Source: Pseudomonas capsici (GTDB lineage Bacteria; Pseudomonadota; Gammaproteobacteria; Pseudomonadales; Pseudomonadaceae). Taken from it: a stretch of DNA of 64,000 nucleotides. The stretch is taken from positions 62,001 to 126,000 of the forward strand of contig NZ_JAFGZD010000015.1 of the NCBI RefSeq assembly GCF_017165765.1, given 5' to 3'. The notes beneath the pieces are model-generated. The model was not told where the DNA came from. It worked only from the letters and a program-made list of their open reading frames with translations, and did no database searches. This document shows, in pieces, positions 33,840 through 43,076 of this stretch (positions within the stretch are counted from its first letter, which is position 1; the number at the start of each line of letters is the position of its first letter). The position numbers and the translations under genes were made by a program.

Positions 33840-34295
33840 GAAAACCACCTTTTGCAAGACGAGCGATACACACCGAAATTCCTCGTAAAAAGAAAGCAAC
33901 GGTGCTGTTCTTTATTATTTACGCAAAAAGTGCGCCAAAATATTTCAAAAACGACGTCGCGCCTGGAACACAAGGGATGCAGCCCGGAAATCACGACTGG
34001 CAGTGAAAGAATTTTTTCCAGTATCGGCAGACTTTGTTACCGAATACCTCACGACCCGAGCACCTTGGCGCACCGAAAACACACACCATAGACTCATAAA
34101 GCCCAAATATGGTGCAACGCAGCGCAAAAGATCCTTCCAACCCCCGGCCAAAGCTGGCAACATCGCGCCTTTTTCGCGCATTCCGGCCGGGAAACAGGCA
34201 TCAAACAGACGCATCGCTTGCCTTGCGGCGACAGTCTGCTGCGATGATGCGACACCCATCGCATAACACTGCCCGCCGGACCTGACGCTGTTGGT
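33840..34295. other. Long intergenic region between gabP and the ABC operon
   Basis: It must hold the divergent promoters of gabP and the ABC importer. AT-rich stretches near 33905-33960 fit a gabP promoter, but I see no confident boxes. Small open frames across it lack ribosome binding sites and I do not support them. Confidence 0.5.
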
Positions 34296-34344
34296 TGTCC
34301 TTCGAGCCCTGTGCTAGCTTGGCGCTCGCCCCGGTCGAAGGGCA
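34296..34344 (+). promoter_or_regulatory. Stem-loop in the leader of the ABC importer operon
   Basis: TGTCCTTCGA (34296-34305) can pair with TCGAAGGGCA (34335-34344) over ten positions (one G-T). The loop is 29 bases and contains a smaller AGC/GCT pairing. It ends 23 bases before the ATG of the ATPase gene. It could be a leader structure or processing site; no known riboswitch is recognised. Confidence 0.4.
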
Positions 34345-34367
34345 CACAAAATATATGAGGTCCCCAC

Positions 34368-35141
34368 ATGGCCGAGGCCACGCCCGCCCTGGAAATCCGC
34401 AATCTGCACAAGCGCTATGGAAAGCTGGACGTGCTCAAAGGCATCTCGCTGACCGCTCGTGACGGTGATGTGATCTCGATCCTGGGTTCATCCGGTTCAG
34501 GCAAGTCCACACTGCTTCGCTGCATCAACCTGCTGGAAAACCCTCATCAGGGTCAGATCCTGGTGGCGGGTGAAGAACTGAAGCTCAAGGCCGACAAGAA
34601 CGGCGAACTGGTCGCGGCAGACAACAAACAGATCAATCGCATGCGCAGCGAGATCGGTTTCGTTTTCCAGAACTTCAATCTGTGGCCGCACATGAGCGTG
34701 CTCGACAACATCATCGAAGCTCCACGCCGCGTACTGGGCCAAAGCAAGGCCGAAGCCATCGAAGTGGCTGAAGCGCTGCTGGCCAAGGTCGGTATCGCCG
34801 ACAAGCGCCATGCCTATCCCGCACAGCTTTCCGGTGGTCAGCAGCAACGCGCCGCCATCGCACGCACTCTGGCCATGCAGCCTAAAGTGATTCTGTTCGA
34901 CGAGCCGACCTCCGCGCTGGACCCGGAAATGGTCCAGGAAGTGCTCAACGTCATCCGCGCACTGGCCGAAGAAGGCCGGACTATGCTGCTGGTGACCCAC
35001 GAAATGAGTTTTGCGCGACAGGTTTCCAGTGAAGTCGTCTTTTTGCATCAGGGACAGGTCGAAGAACAGGGCACACCACAGCAAGTATTCGAGAATCCGC
35101 TGTCGGTAAGGTGTAAACAATTCATGTCGAGCAATCGCTAA
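34368..35141 (+). CDS. hisP: ATP-binding subunit of basic amino acid ABC importer (HisP-like)
   Basis: A 257-residue ABC ATPase with Walker A GSSGSGKST (about 39-47), Q-loop VFQNFNLWPHMSV, signature LSGGQQQR, Walker B VILFDEP and H-loop VTHE. The insert GEELKLKADKNGELVAAD is characteristic of the HisP/ArtP/AotP group that serves histidine, arginine, lysine and ornithine uptake. It opens a four-gene operon ATPase-binding protein-permease-permease, in the same order as the P. aeruginosa locus at the corresponding position. AGG lies ten bases before the ATG. Confidence 0.9.
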   Translation: MAEATPALEIRNLHKRYGKLDVLKGISLTARDGDVISILGSSGSGKSTLLRCINLLENPHQGQILVAGEELKLKADKNGELVAADNKQINRMRSEIGFVFQNFNLWPHMSVLDNIIEAPRRVLGQSKAEAIEVAEALLAKVGIADKRHAYPAQLSGGQQQRAAIARTLAMQPKVILFDEPTSALDPEMVQEVLNVIRALAEEGRTMLLVTHEMSFARQVSSEVVFLHQGQVEEQGTPQQVFENPLSVRCKQFMSSNR

Positions 35142-35154
35142 CGGAGCAACCCCC

Positions 35155-35919
35155 ATGCAGATGTACAAGAAGTTCCTGCTGGCAGCCGCTGCCACTGTGG
35201 CAATCAGCAGCAGTGCTTTTGCTGAAACCCTGAAAATGGGTATCGAAGCCGCTTACCCGCCGTTCAACAACAAGGACGCCAGCGGACAGGTCGTCGGTTT
35301 CGACTACGAAATCGGTCAGGCCCTGTGCGCCAAGATGAAAGCCGAGTGCTCGGTCGTCACTTCCGACTGGGACGGCATCATTCCGGCCCTCAACTCCCGC
35401 AAGTTCGACTTCCTGATCTCGTCGCTGTCGATCACCGACGAGCGCAAGCAGGCGGTGGACTTCACCGATCCGTATTACTCCAACAAACTGCAGTTCATCG
35501 CCCCGAAAGACTCGCAGATCAACACCGAGACCGTCGAAGCCGCCAGAGAGTCGCTCAAGGGCAAGATCATCGGAGCCCAGCGCGCCACACTGTCCGGCAC
35601 CTGGCTTGAAGACAAGCTGGGCGACAGCGTGACCATCAAGCTCTACGACACTCAGGAAAACGCCTACCTCGACCTGGCTTCCGGCCGTGTCGACGCGATG
35701 CTGGCCGACAAATACGTCAGCTACGAGTGGCTGAAAAGCGACGCGGGCAAGAATTTCGAGTTCAAGGGTGATCCCGTCGAGCAGAACGACAAGATCGGCA
35801 TTGCCGTGCGCAAGAGCGACCCGCTGCGCGAAAGGCTGAATGACGCTCTGAAAGAAATCATCGCTGACGGCACCTACAAGAAGATCAACGACAAGTACTT
35901 CCCGTTCAGCATTCTCTGA
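35155..35919 (+). CDS. hisJ: Periplasmic Lys/Arg/Orn/His-binding protein
   Basis: A 254-residue binding protein with a signal peptide (MQMYKKFLLAAAATVAISSSAFA) and the family 3 core: LKMGIEAAYPPFNNKDASG, FDYEIGQALCAKMKAEC, SDWDGIIPALNSRKFDFL and SLSITDERKQAVDFTDPYY. It resembles HisJ/ArgT proteins, including two cysteines near residues 57-64 that form their disulphide. GGAG stands nine bases before the ATG. It starts 13 bases after the ATPase gene. Exact ligand preference cannot be read from sequence. Confidence 0.92.
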   Translation: MQMYKKFLLAAAATVAISSSAFAETLKMGIEAAYPPFNNKDASGQVVGFDYEIGQALCAKMKAECSVVTSDWDGIIPALNSRKFDFLISSLSITDERKQAVDFTDPYYSNKLQFIAPKDSQINTETVEAARESLKGKIIGAQRATLSGTWLEDKLGDSVTIKLYDTQENAYLDLASGRVDAMLADKYVSYEWLKSDAGKNFEFKGDPVEQNDKIGIAVRKSDPLRERLNDALKEIIADGTYKKINDKYFPFSIL

Positions 35920-35985
35920 TCTGCCTGACGTGACCGTTGCGTCTTCTGCGAAGGCGTGACGGTTCGTCCCTAGCAAAGCCTGCCC

Positions 35986-36681
35986 ATGAATATTGACCTC
36001 CAAGGATTCGGCCCGGCCCTTGCGGCTGGTGCGCTGATGACTGTTCAGCTTGCCCTCTCGGCCCTGTGTCTGGGGCTGATACTGGGGTTGCTCGGCGCCC
36101 TGGCCAAAACCTCGCCTTACAAGCCATTGCAATGGCTGGGCGGTACTTACTCGACGCTGGTGCGCGGTATTCCCGAATTGCTCTGGGTGTTGCTGATCTA
36201 CTTCGGCACCGTCAACGGCATGCGCGCCCTGGGCGAAATGCTCGGTATTCCCGGACTTGAACTCAACGCCTTCGCAGCAGGCGTCATTGCCCTGGGGCTG
36301 TGCTTCGGTGCCTATGCAACCGAGGTCTTTCGCGGCGCGATTCTGGCCATCCCCAAAGGCCATCGCGAAGCCGGGCTGGCGCTGGGCATATCGCGCTCAC
36401 GCATTCTGTTCAAACTGATCCTGCCACAGATGTGGCGCATCGCCCTGCCGGGCCTGGGCAACCTGTTCATGATTCTGATGAAAGACACCGCACTGGTTTC
36501 GGTCATCGGCCTGGAAGAAATCATGCGACATTCGCAGATTGCCGTCAGCGTCACCAAGGAAGCCTTCGTGTTCTATCTGGTCGCCGCCTTCATGTATCTG
36601 GGTCTGACGATCCTGGCCATGATCGGCATGCACTTTCTGGAAAAACGTGCCGCTCGCGGCTTCGTGAGGAGCGCGTCATGA
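35986..36681 (+). CDS. hisQ: ABC importer permease, HisQ-like
   Basis: A 231-residue inner-membrane permease with about five spans and the conserved cytoplasmic EAA loop (AILAIPKGHREAGLALGISR, about 117-136). The N-terminal GALMTVQLALSALCLGLILG and LVRGIPELLWVLLIYFG are typical of HisQ. It pairs with the next gene as the transmembrane heterodimer. The final four bases overlap the hisM start (ATGA). It is separated from hisJ by a 66-base spacer, without a clear terminator. Confidence 0.92.
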   Translation: MNIDLQGFGPALAAGALMTVQLALSALCLGLILGLLGALAKTSPYKPLQWLGGTYSTLVRGIPELLWVLLIYFGTVNGMRALGEMLGIPGLELNAFAAGVIALGLCFGAYATEVFRGAILAIPKGHREAGLALGISRSRILFKLILPQMWRIALPGLGNLFMILMKDTALVSVIGLEEIMRHSQIAVSVTKEAFVFYLVAAFMYLGLTILAMIGMHFLEKRAARGFVRSAS

Positions 36682-37367
36682 ACTGGGAAGTCATCATCAA
36701 GTGGCTGCCGAAACTGGCTCAGGGCGCGACCCTGACCCTGGAACTGGTGGCGATTGCGGTTACCGCCGGTCTGATCATCGCCATCCCGCTGGGTATCGCC
36801 CGCTCGTCAAAACATCTGTACGTGCGCGCGCTGCCTTATGCCTACATCTTCTTCTTTCGCGGCACGCCGTTGCTGGTGCAGCTGTTTCTGGTCTATTACG
36901 GCCTGGCGCAATTCGAAGCGGTACGCAAAGGACCGTTGTGGCCTTATCTGCGCGACCCGTTCTGGTGTGCCGTCATCACCATGACCCTGCATACCGCCGC
37001 CTATATTGCCGAGATCCTGCGTGGCGCGATCCAGGCCGTGCCGGTGGGAGAAGTCGAAGCGGCACGGGCGCTGGGCATGTCCAAATGGAAGGCGCTGTTT
37101 TACATCGTCCTGCCTCGCGCAGCCCGCATCGGCCTGCCTGCCTACAGCAACGAAGTGATTCTGATGCTCAAGGCCAGCGCCCTGGCCAGCACGGTCACGC
37201 TGCTGGAGCTGACCGGCATGGCGCGCACCATCATTGCCCGCACCTACCTGCCGGTGGAGATTTTCTTCGCGGCTGGCATGTTCTATCTGGTCATGGCCTA
37301 TGTGCTGGTCCAGGGGTTCAGATTGCTGGAGCGGATATTACGCGTAGACGCCAGCCAAGGGCGCTGA
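36678..37367 (+). CDS. hisM: ABC importer permease, HisM-like
   Basis: A 229-residue permease: GATLTLELVAIAVTAGLIIA, then FFRGTPLLVQLFLVYYG, and the EAA loop GAIQAVPVGEVEAARALGMS (about 120-139). It completes the basic amino acid importer. The ATG at 36678 overlaps the hisQ stop (ATGA); the frame is open much further upstream, but that part overlaps hisQ and is not the gene. The downstream methyltransferase gene starts 50 bases later and may be on the same transcript. Confidence 0.92.
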   Translation: MNWEVIIKWLPKLAQGATLTLELVAIAVTAGLIIAIPLGIARSSKHLYVRALPYAYIFFFRGTPLLVQLFLVYYGLAQFEAVRKGPLWPYLRDPFWCAVITMTLHTAAYIAEILRGAIQAVPVGEVEAARALGMSKWKALFYIVLPRAARIGLPAYSNEVILMLKASALASTVTLLELTGMARTIIARTYLPVEIFFAAGMFYLVMAYVLVQGFRLLERILRVDASQGR

Positions 37368-37417
37368 TATGAAGAGGGCTGGCTTTTACCGAGTCAGCCC
37401 TCACACCGGTCACCATC

Positions 37418-38635
37418 ATGCCTTCCGATACTTGCTTGCAGGATGAACACCTTCGCAGCCGCTTTCGGGCGCTGGACAGCTTTCTATTCGCGCATCAGGC
37501 GCTGTGGCGGCCCAAGCCTTTCACGCACCTGCAAATGGCGTGGGAGCAACACTATCCGACGCTGGCCCAGTGGCTACGAGCGCGCACGCTGGATGAGGCC
37601 GAAGCGGCACACAACCACCCCGAACGTCTCGACGCGCCCTACCCCTTTGCGCAACTGGCTGATGAAGCCTTTGAACTGGGACATATCGGCGAACTGCCTG
37701 CATACCCGCTCGCCCCTGTGGAGCCACGCCAGAGCGTCGATGTGCCGGGTCGTAAATGGCAACAGATCGAAGCCTTCGCCAGCCACCTGCAGTGGCGTGA
37801 CAACGCCAGCCACTGGCTCGACTGGTGTTCGGGCAAAGGACATCTGGGACGTCGCCTGACGCACAGCGGGCAGAAACTGACTTGCCTGGAACGCGACCCG
37901 GCCCTGGTCGAAGCCGGTCGTAAACTCAGCGCCCGGCAACACATCGATGCCGAGCATCTGCAGCAGGATGTCATGGCCGATGACACCTGGCGCCATCTCA
38001 AACCCGAACACACACCCGTCGCCCTGCACGCCTGCGGCGATCTGCATGTGCAATTGATGCAGGTCGCCAGCCAGACAGGCTGCATACAAATGGCCATTGC
38101 CCCGTGCTGTTACAACCGCACGCGGTTCGACGAGTATCAGGCCCTTTCCAGCGAAGGCCGCAGCTCCGCCTTGAAGCTGTCACGGGACGAACTGGGCCTG
38201 CCGTTGAGCGAAACCGTCACTGCGGGTGCGCGGGTCCGCCGTCAACGCGACACCTCAATGGCCCGCCGCCTTGGCTTTGACCTGCTGCAACGCCAGCTGC
38301 GGGGTGTCGATGAATACTTGCCCACACCTTCATTGCCCGTGAGCTGGCTGGATAAACCCTACAGCGACTACTGCCGCGAACTGGCAGAACTGAAAGACCT
38401 CCCAGCCCCCGGCCAGCAGGACTGGGCCGAACTGGAGACCGCTGGCTGGCAACGACTGGCCGAAGTGCGAAATCTGGAACTGCTGCGCAACCTGTTCCGT
38501 CGACCGCTGGAATTATGGCTGGTCCTGGATAGAGCCATGTACGTTCAGGAACATGGCTACAGCGTCAGCGTCGGCACCTTCTGCGACAGCCGACTGACAC
38601 CCCGCAACCTGCTGGTTCTCGCACAAAAGCAATGA
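37418..38635 (+). CDS. SAM-dependent methyltransferase domain protein (GSTCD/Methyltransf_32-like)
   Basis: A 405-residue cytoplasmic protein. Its SAM-binding motif I is WLDWCSGKGHLGRRL (about 132-146), followed by LTCLERDP (motif II acid), then VALHACGDLHVQLM and AIAPCCYNRTRF, an arrangement seen in the Methyltransf_32 family that includes RNA-methyltransferase-like proteins. The N-terminal 120 residues are family-specific and the C-terminal part contains LFRRPLELWLVLDRA. The substrate is unknown; the tRNA-modification link in relatives is only suggestive. It is 50 bases downstream of hisM, as in other pseudomonads. Confidence 0.75.
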   Translation: MPSDTCLQDEHLRSRFRALDSFLFAHQALWRPKPFTHLQMAWEQHYPTLAQWLRARTLDEAEAAHNHPERLDAPYPFAQLADEAFELGHIGELPAYPLAPVEPRQSVDVPGRKWQQIEAFASHLQWRDNASHWLDWCSGKGHLGRRLTHSGQKLTCLERDPALVEAGRKLSARQHIDAEHLQQDVMADDTWRHLKPEHTPVALHACGDLHVQLMQVASQTGCIQMAIAPCCYNRTRFDEYQALSSEGRSSALKLSRDELGLPLSETVTAGARVRRQRDTSMARRLGFDLLQRQLRGVDEYLPTPSLPVSWLDKPYSDYCRELAELKDLPAPGQQDWAELETAGWQRLAEVRNLELLRNLFRRPLELWLVLDRAMYVQEHGYSVSVGTFCDSRLTPRNLLVLAQKQ

Positions 38636-38926
38636 CCCAAATCAACGGAACATCCTGTGGATAACTCTGTTGATGAAAATTCAGACAAGCGTTCTAAAAC
38701 CTTAGTGCGCCAGTTACTGAAGCGCCTTGTTTTTTCCTGACACCCGGGTCAGAAGCCTCGAAAAACGGCACTTTCAGGCAAAACGTGAATCACCGCTCAT
38801 CTATGTGCCAAAAGCGTTTTTTTTCTGAAGTGATTGTGCATAAAAACTCGAAGGCTCAGGTTTTTCGCGAATGAATTGGCGAACACTCAACATTCAAACA
38901 CTTCAATTGGGGAATGGGTTCCAGCT
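38636..38926. other. Intergenic with REP-like arm
   Basis: A CTGAC/GTCAG hairpin lies at 38737-38752, and one arm of the dispersed repeat, TTCGCGAATGAATT (38864-38877), is present without its partner. No gene is seen. Confidence 0.6.
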
Positions 38927-39256
38927 CTATCTACGTGCCAGCTCATGCTTGATGCACTGCTCGTAGTAGGTCTGCTTGATGGCGGCGGGCTTGAGGCGGG
39001 AAGAACTTCTGTAGGTCTGTTCGGTGATGCCCATGGCAGTCATGCGCATCCAGGGCTGGGGAAACTTGCGGGCCTGCAGTTTGTTGCGTGCGCCGTAGAG
39101 GGAAATCCCGGCAAGCTTGGACTCCTGAGCCCCCGCCGCAATGCCCGAACCCCATGTGCATATCGAGCGAGTGCTCTTGGTCAACTCCTTGGCCTGAACC
39201 CCGACCGAAACGCCGGCCAGGACAAAAAACGCAACGTTCAATGCAAAACTGCGCAT
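38927..39256 (-). CDS. Small exported hypothetical protein
   Basis: A 109-residue protein with a signal peptide (MRSFALNVAFFVLAGVSVGVQA) and a mature part with two cysteines (RSICTWGSGIA and YYEQCIKH) and several basic residues. The C-terminal TYYEQCIKHELARR pattern reminds me of small periplasmic proteins of pseudomonads, but I recognise no named family. The ATG at 39256 was chosen for the signal peptide; the frame begins five codons earlier. It lies in a REP-rich interval and stands alone. Confidence 0.65.
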   Translation of the reverse strand: MRSFALNVAFFVLAGVSVGVQAKELTKSTRSICTWGSGIAAGAQESKLAGISLYGARNKLQARKFPQPWMRMTAMGITEQTYRSSSRLKPAAIKQTYYEQCIKHELARR

Positions 39257-39365
39257 AGCGTCAGCACCCAAGCTTCTGAAAGGAAGGCGAGTTTGCCAAC
39301 GAAACAGAAATCAAAGGGCCAGCTATGTGCTTCTTTTCATGGATGTTTTTGGGATGTGTCCTTGT

Positions 39366-39411
39366 TTCGCGAATGAATTCTCTCCTACCACCGAGCGAAT
39401 TCATTCGCGAA
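39366..39411. repeat. REP-like inverted repeat downstream of gudD
   Basis: TTCGCGAATGAATTC (39366-39380) and GAATTCATTCGCGAA (39397-39411) form a perfect 15-base stem with the loop TCTCCTACCACCGAGC. The stem is the same sequence as at 3135-3168. It starts five bases before the gudD stop and may act as its terminator. Confidence 0.88.
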
Positions 39412-39415
39412 GGCT

Positions 39416-40690
39416 TCAAAACCTCGGTTTGACGGTTTTCCAGTCCGGCTTGTAGCGCTGCATCTGCTTCACGTCATCACGCTGGCGGATGCCGCAGCTC
39501 AGGTATTGGTCGTGCAGCTTGCCCAACTGGTCGTAATCCAGCTCCAGTCCAAGACCGGGAGCGCGGGTGATTTTTACGCAGCCGTCGACGATGGGCAGTT
39601 TTCCGCCCTTGATCACTTCCTCATCCGGCTCCTGCCAGGGGTAATGGGTGTCGCAGGCGTAATCCAGATTGGGCACCGAAGCGGCCACATGCGCCATGGC
39701 CATCAGGCTGATGCCCAGGTGTGAGTTGGAGTGCATGGACACGCCAAGGCCAAAGGTCTGGCACATTTTCGACAGCGTCTGGGTATCACGCAGGCCGCCC
39801 CAGTAATGGTGGTCGGCAAGGACGATCTGCACGCTGTTCAGCGCAACGCTACGGCGGAACTCATCGAAGTCGGTCACCACCATATTGGTCGCCAGCGGCA
39901 GCCCGGTGCGTTTGTGCAGTTCAGACATGCCTTCCAGCGTCGGTGTCGGGTCTTCGTAATATTGCAGGTCATCGCCCAGCAATTCGGCCATGCGGATGGA
40001 CGTTTCCAGCGACCAGTTGGCATTCGGGTCAATACGCAACGGGTAACCGGGGAATGCCTTTTTCAGGGCCTTGATACAGGCCACTTCATGCTCGGGCTCC
40101 AGCGCGCCGGCCTTGAGCTTGATGCTCTTGAAACCATAGGCCTCGATCATGCGCCGGGCCTGGGCCACGATCTGCTCTTCGTTCAGGGCTTCGCCCCAGT
40201 TATCCGCCTTGTAAGGCGAGTCGATATGCTGCGCGTACTTGAAGAACAGATAGGCGCTGAACGGCACCTCTTCACGAATCGCGCCCCCCAGCAGGTCCAC
40301 CAGCGGCACGTTCAGGTAATGGGCCTGAAGGTCCAGAAACGCGACTTCAAAAGCCGAGTAAGCATTGCTCACCGCCTTACTGGCATGGGAGCCGGGCGCC
40401 AGTTCCGCACCGGCCAGGCTGTCGGTCTTGTTGGCTGCCACTGTGGCTTGCACGATGCTGCGCAACTGGTTGAGGTTGAACGGGTCGAGACCGATCAGTT
40501 GATCCTTCACACGCTCCTGAATCGCCAGTGCCGGAGCGTCGCCGTAGCTCTCGCCCAGGCCGATGTAGCCATTGTCGCTCTCGATCTCGATGATCGAGCG
40601 CAGCGCGAAGGGTTCGTGAATGCCACTGGCATTGAGCAGCGGCGGATCGCGAAAGGCGATGGGGGTCACGATCACTCTTTTGATTTTCAA
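39416..40690 (-). CDS. gudD: Glucarate dehydratase family protein (enolase superfamily)
   Basis: A 424-residue enzyme with the catalytic Lys pair SIKLKAG (about 190-196), the metal ligands RIDPNANW, YYEDP and the following NMVVTDFDEF, and the His in VSMHSNSHLGIS. These fit glucarate dehydratases, which turn D-glucarate or L-idarate into 5-dehydro-4-deoxyglucarate. It is slightly shorter than E. coli GudD, and its exact substrate (glucarate or galactarate) is inferred. It follows the MFS carrier gene after 21 bases on the same strand; a LysR regulator is divergent, so the locus looks like a compact sugar-acid uptake unit. Confidence 0.85.
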   Translation of the reverse strand: MKIKRVIVTPIAFRDPPLLNASGIHEPFALRSIIEIESDNGYIGLGESYGDAPALAIQERVKDQLIGLDPFNLNQLRSIVQATVAANKTDSLAGAELAPGSHASKAVSNAYSAFEVAFLDLQAHYLNVPLVDLLGGAIREEVPFSAYLFFKYAQHIDSPYKADNWGEALNEEQIVAQARRMIEAYGFKSIKLKAGALEPEHEVACIKALKKAFPGYPLRIDPNANWSLETSIRMAELLGDDLQYYEDPTPTLEGMSELHKRTGLPLATNMVVTDFDEFRRSVALNSVQIVLADHHYWGGLRDTQTLSKMCQTFGLGVSMHSNSHLGISLMAMAHVAASVPNLDYACDTHYPWQEPDEEVIKGGKLPIVDGCVKITRAPGLGLELDYDQLGKLHDQYLSCGIRQRDDVKQMQRYKPDWKTVKPRF

Positions 40691-40711
40691 GGTAATGCTC
40701 CCGATCAGATA

Positions 40712-42058
40712 TCAATGTGTTGCAGCGCGACCAGGCACTGCCGCTTCGACAGGCTTGCCCCGTCGATTGGCAGGCGTTGTGCGGGCAAAGAAGATCACCA
40801 CGGCAGCCAGCAGCGAGGTTGCCGCCAAGCCATACAGACCACCTTCGATGGAGCCTGTGGTCTGTTCCAGAATCCCGAAGGTGGTAGGCGCGACGAAACC
40901 GCCCAGATTGCCGATGGAGTTGATCAGCGCGATCACCGCCGCAGCGATGCGGGCATCCAGATAGCTTTGCGGGATCGGCCAGAACAGCGCGGACGCGGCC
41001 TTGAAGCCGATGGCGGCAAAACAGATGGCCACGAAGGCGAAGACCGGGCCGCCGGTTGTCGACATGAACATGCCGAACGAAGCGATAACCAGCGTCAGCG
41101 CAACCCAGGCCTGCTGAAACTTCCATTTGCTGGCCATGGCCGCAAAGCCATACATCGCCACGATGGAAATGATCCAGGGCACCGAGTTGAACAGGCCGAC
41201 CTGGAAGTCACCCAGATTGCCCATTTTCTTGATCATGCTGGGCAGCCAGAAGGTCGCGCCGTAGATGGTCAGGGCGATGGAGAAGTAGATGAAACAGAAC
41301 AGCGCAATCTGCCGGTCCGCCAGCAGCTTGAAGATCGATGGTCTGGCGACCTGATTGGCTTCCCGCTCACGCTGCTCATCGGCAATCGCGGCAATCAGCA
41401 CACTTTTCTCTTCCTCGCTCAGCCATTTCGCTTCACGGGGATGGGATTGCAGCCAGAACCAGACAAACCCGCAGAGCAGGACCGATGCGAAGCCTTCGAT
41501 CAGGAACATCCACTGCCAGCCATGCAGCCCAAGCCCCGTGATATGCAGCAGCGCACCGGAAACCGGCCCGGAAATCACCGAAGCGATGGCAGAACCGCTG
41601 AGGAAAACCGCCATGGTCTTGCCTCGTTCGGACGAAGGCAGCCATTGGGTGAAGTAATAAATGATGCCGGGGAAAAAGCCTGCCTCGGCTGCCCCCAGAA
41701 TGAAACGCAGCACATAGAAACTGGTTTCACCCTGCACGAAAGCCATGGCCATCGCCGCTGCGCCCCAGGTGAACATGATGCGCGTCAGCCAGGCACGAGC
41801 GCCGTAACGTTGCAGCAGCATATTGGACGGCACTTCGAACAGCGCATAGCCGACAAAGAACAGCCCGGCCCCCAGCCCATAGGCCGCGGCACCAATACCC
41901 AGATCGGTTTCCAGGTGGCTGCGCACAAAACCGATATTCACGCGGTCGATGTAGTTGACGATGAACATCACCACAAACAGCGGCAATACATGACGCTTCA
42001 CTTTGGCCGCTGCCCGGGCAAGCACGGCAGGGTCGGAAGGACTCTGGAGATTCTTCAA
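40712..42058 (-). CDS. gudP: MFS sugar-acid transporter (ACS family, GudP-like)
   Basis: A 448-residue carrier with 12 membrane spans. It shows VMFIVNYIDRVNIGFV, the GLGAGLFFVGYALFEVPSNMLLQ region, RFILGAAEAGFFPGIIYYFTQWLP and a long central loop, the anion:cation symporter pattern of glucarate and galactonate carriers. I place the start at TTG 42058 (MKNLQSPSDP): GGGAG is seven bases upstream and no better start precedes the conserved part. The frame stays open to an ATG at 42145, inside the LysR promoter region. It is co-directional with gudD. Confidence 0.82.
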   Translation of the reverse strand: MKNLQSPSDPAVLARAAAKVKRHVLPLFVVMFIVNYIDRVNIGFVRSHLETDLGIGAAAYGLGAGLFFVGYALFEVPSNMLLQRYGARAWLTRIMFTWGAAAMAMAFVQGETSFYVLRFILGAAEAGFFPGIIYYFTQWLPSSERGKTMAVFLSGSAIASVISGPVSGALLHITGLGLHGWQWMFLIEGFASVLLCGFVWFWLQSHPREAKWLSEEEKSVLIAAIADEQREREANQVARPSIFKLLADRQIALFCFIYFSIALTIYGATFWLPSMIKKMGNLGDFQVGLFNSVPWIISIVAMYGFAAMASKWKFQQAWVALTLVIASFGMFMSTTGGPVFAFVAICFAAIGFKAASALFWPIPQSYLDARIAAAVIALINSIGNLGGFVAPTTFGILEQTTGSIEGGLYGLAATSLLAAVVIFFARTTPANRRGKPVEAAVPGRAATH

Positions 42059-42164
42059 GATGCGACTCCCGTTCGTTGTTTTTGTAGGGACGAGCCGATC
42101 ATGGACGCGGTGATTGTTCCCGTCTAGTCTAACTTGGCATTCCATTGATACCCGGATTAGATCA

Positions 42165-43076
42165 ATGTTCGAACTGACTCAACTGCGCTGCTTCACCACT
42201 GTCGCGACTGAACTCAATTTCCGCCGCGCCGCAGAACGGTTGAACATGACTCAACCGCCACTCAGCCGTCAGATCCAGTTGCTGGAACATCATTTGGGCG
42301 TCGATCTGTTTACCCGCAACACGCGCAATGTGGCCCTGACAGCCGCCGGTCGCGCCTTCTTCATCGAAGCCCAGAACCTGCTGGAGCGCGCCCAGCAAGC
42401 CGCCGTCACGGCCAGACGCTTCGCCGAAGGCGATATCGGGTCGGTCAATATCAGCTTCGTCGGCAGTGCGGTGTATGAGTTTCTGCCCAAGGTCATCGCC
42501 GAAGCGCGGCTCAAGCAGCCACACGTCAGAATCAACCTGTCGGAAATGAACACCTACCAGCAGCACGAAGCCCTGCGTGCGCGGCGCATCGATCTCGGTA
42601 TCGTGCGCACGCCCTTGATGGAGCCCGGCTACGCCACCGAATGCCTGGTGCGCGAACCCTTCGTACTGGCCGTCCCCGCCAGCCACCGGCTGGCCAGCAG
42701 CGAAACCGTCTCGGTCAAGGATCTGGATGCGCAGCCCTTCCTGATGTATTCCCACTCGGCCTATCCGCCATTCAACGAACTGCTGACCGGCATGCTCCGC
42801 TCGGCACGGGTTGCCCCGGAATATGTGCAATGGCTGGGTTCGTCATTGACCATACTGGCGCTGGTCAATGCGGGGATGGGGCTGGCACTGGTCCCGCGCT
42901 GCGCAACCAGCGTGGTGTTCAGAAACGTGGTGTTTCGGGATATCGATCTGGGGGAAGGTGTGCAGAGCGAACTGCATCTGATCTGGACCGAAAACAACGA
43001 CAATCCGGCGTTTGCGATGTTGCTGGAAGGGATCAGAAAAGCCGTGCGCGAAGGCTGGGGTGCCAGCAATCATTAG
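42165..43076 (+). CDS. LysR family transcriptional regulator
   Basis: A 303-residue LysR protein with an N-terminal winged HTH (MFELTQLRCFTTVATELNFRRAAERL, of which the first 20 residues are decisive; NMTQPPLSRQIQLLE) and a periplasmic-binding-like effector domain. It is divergent from the gudP-gudD pair with 106 bases between starts, so it probably controls them in response to a sugar acid. The effector domain resembles the BenM/CatM-type subgroup (SLTILALVNAGMGLALVPRC). The ATG at 42165 is the family start; the frame is open 17 codons upstream. Confidence 0.93.
   Translation: MFELTQLRCFTTVATELNFRRAAERLNMTQPPLSRQIQLLEHHLGVDLFTRNTRNVALTAAGRAFFIEAQNLLERAQQAAVTARRFAEGDIGSVNISFVGSAVYEFLPKVIAEARLKQPHVRINLSEMNTYQQHEALRARRIDLGIVRTPLMEPGYATECLVREPFVLAVPASHRLASSETVSVKDLDAQPFLMYSHSAYPPFNELLTGMLRSARVAPEYVQWLGSSLTILALVNAGMGLALVPRCATSVVFRNVVFRDIDLGEGVQSELHLIWTENNDNPAFAMLLEGIRKAVREGWGASNH

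Noticed and set aside
34003..34266. Small plus-strand frame between gabP and the ABC operon
   Set aside because: No ribosome binding site, atypical codon use and no similarity to anything known; the interval must contain promoters.
39731..42127. Plus-strand frame of 798 codons opposite gudD and gudP
   Set aside because: It lies fully antisense to two well supported genes, is compositionally abnormal (His/Gln/Arg-rich), and shows no domain.
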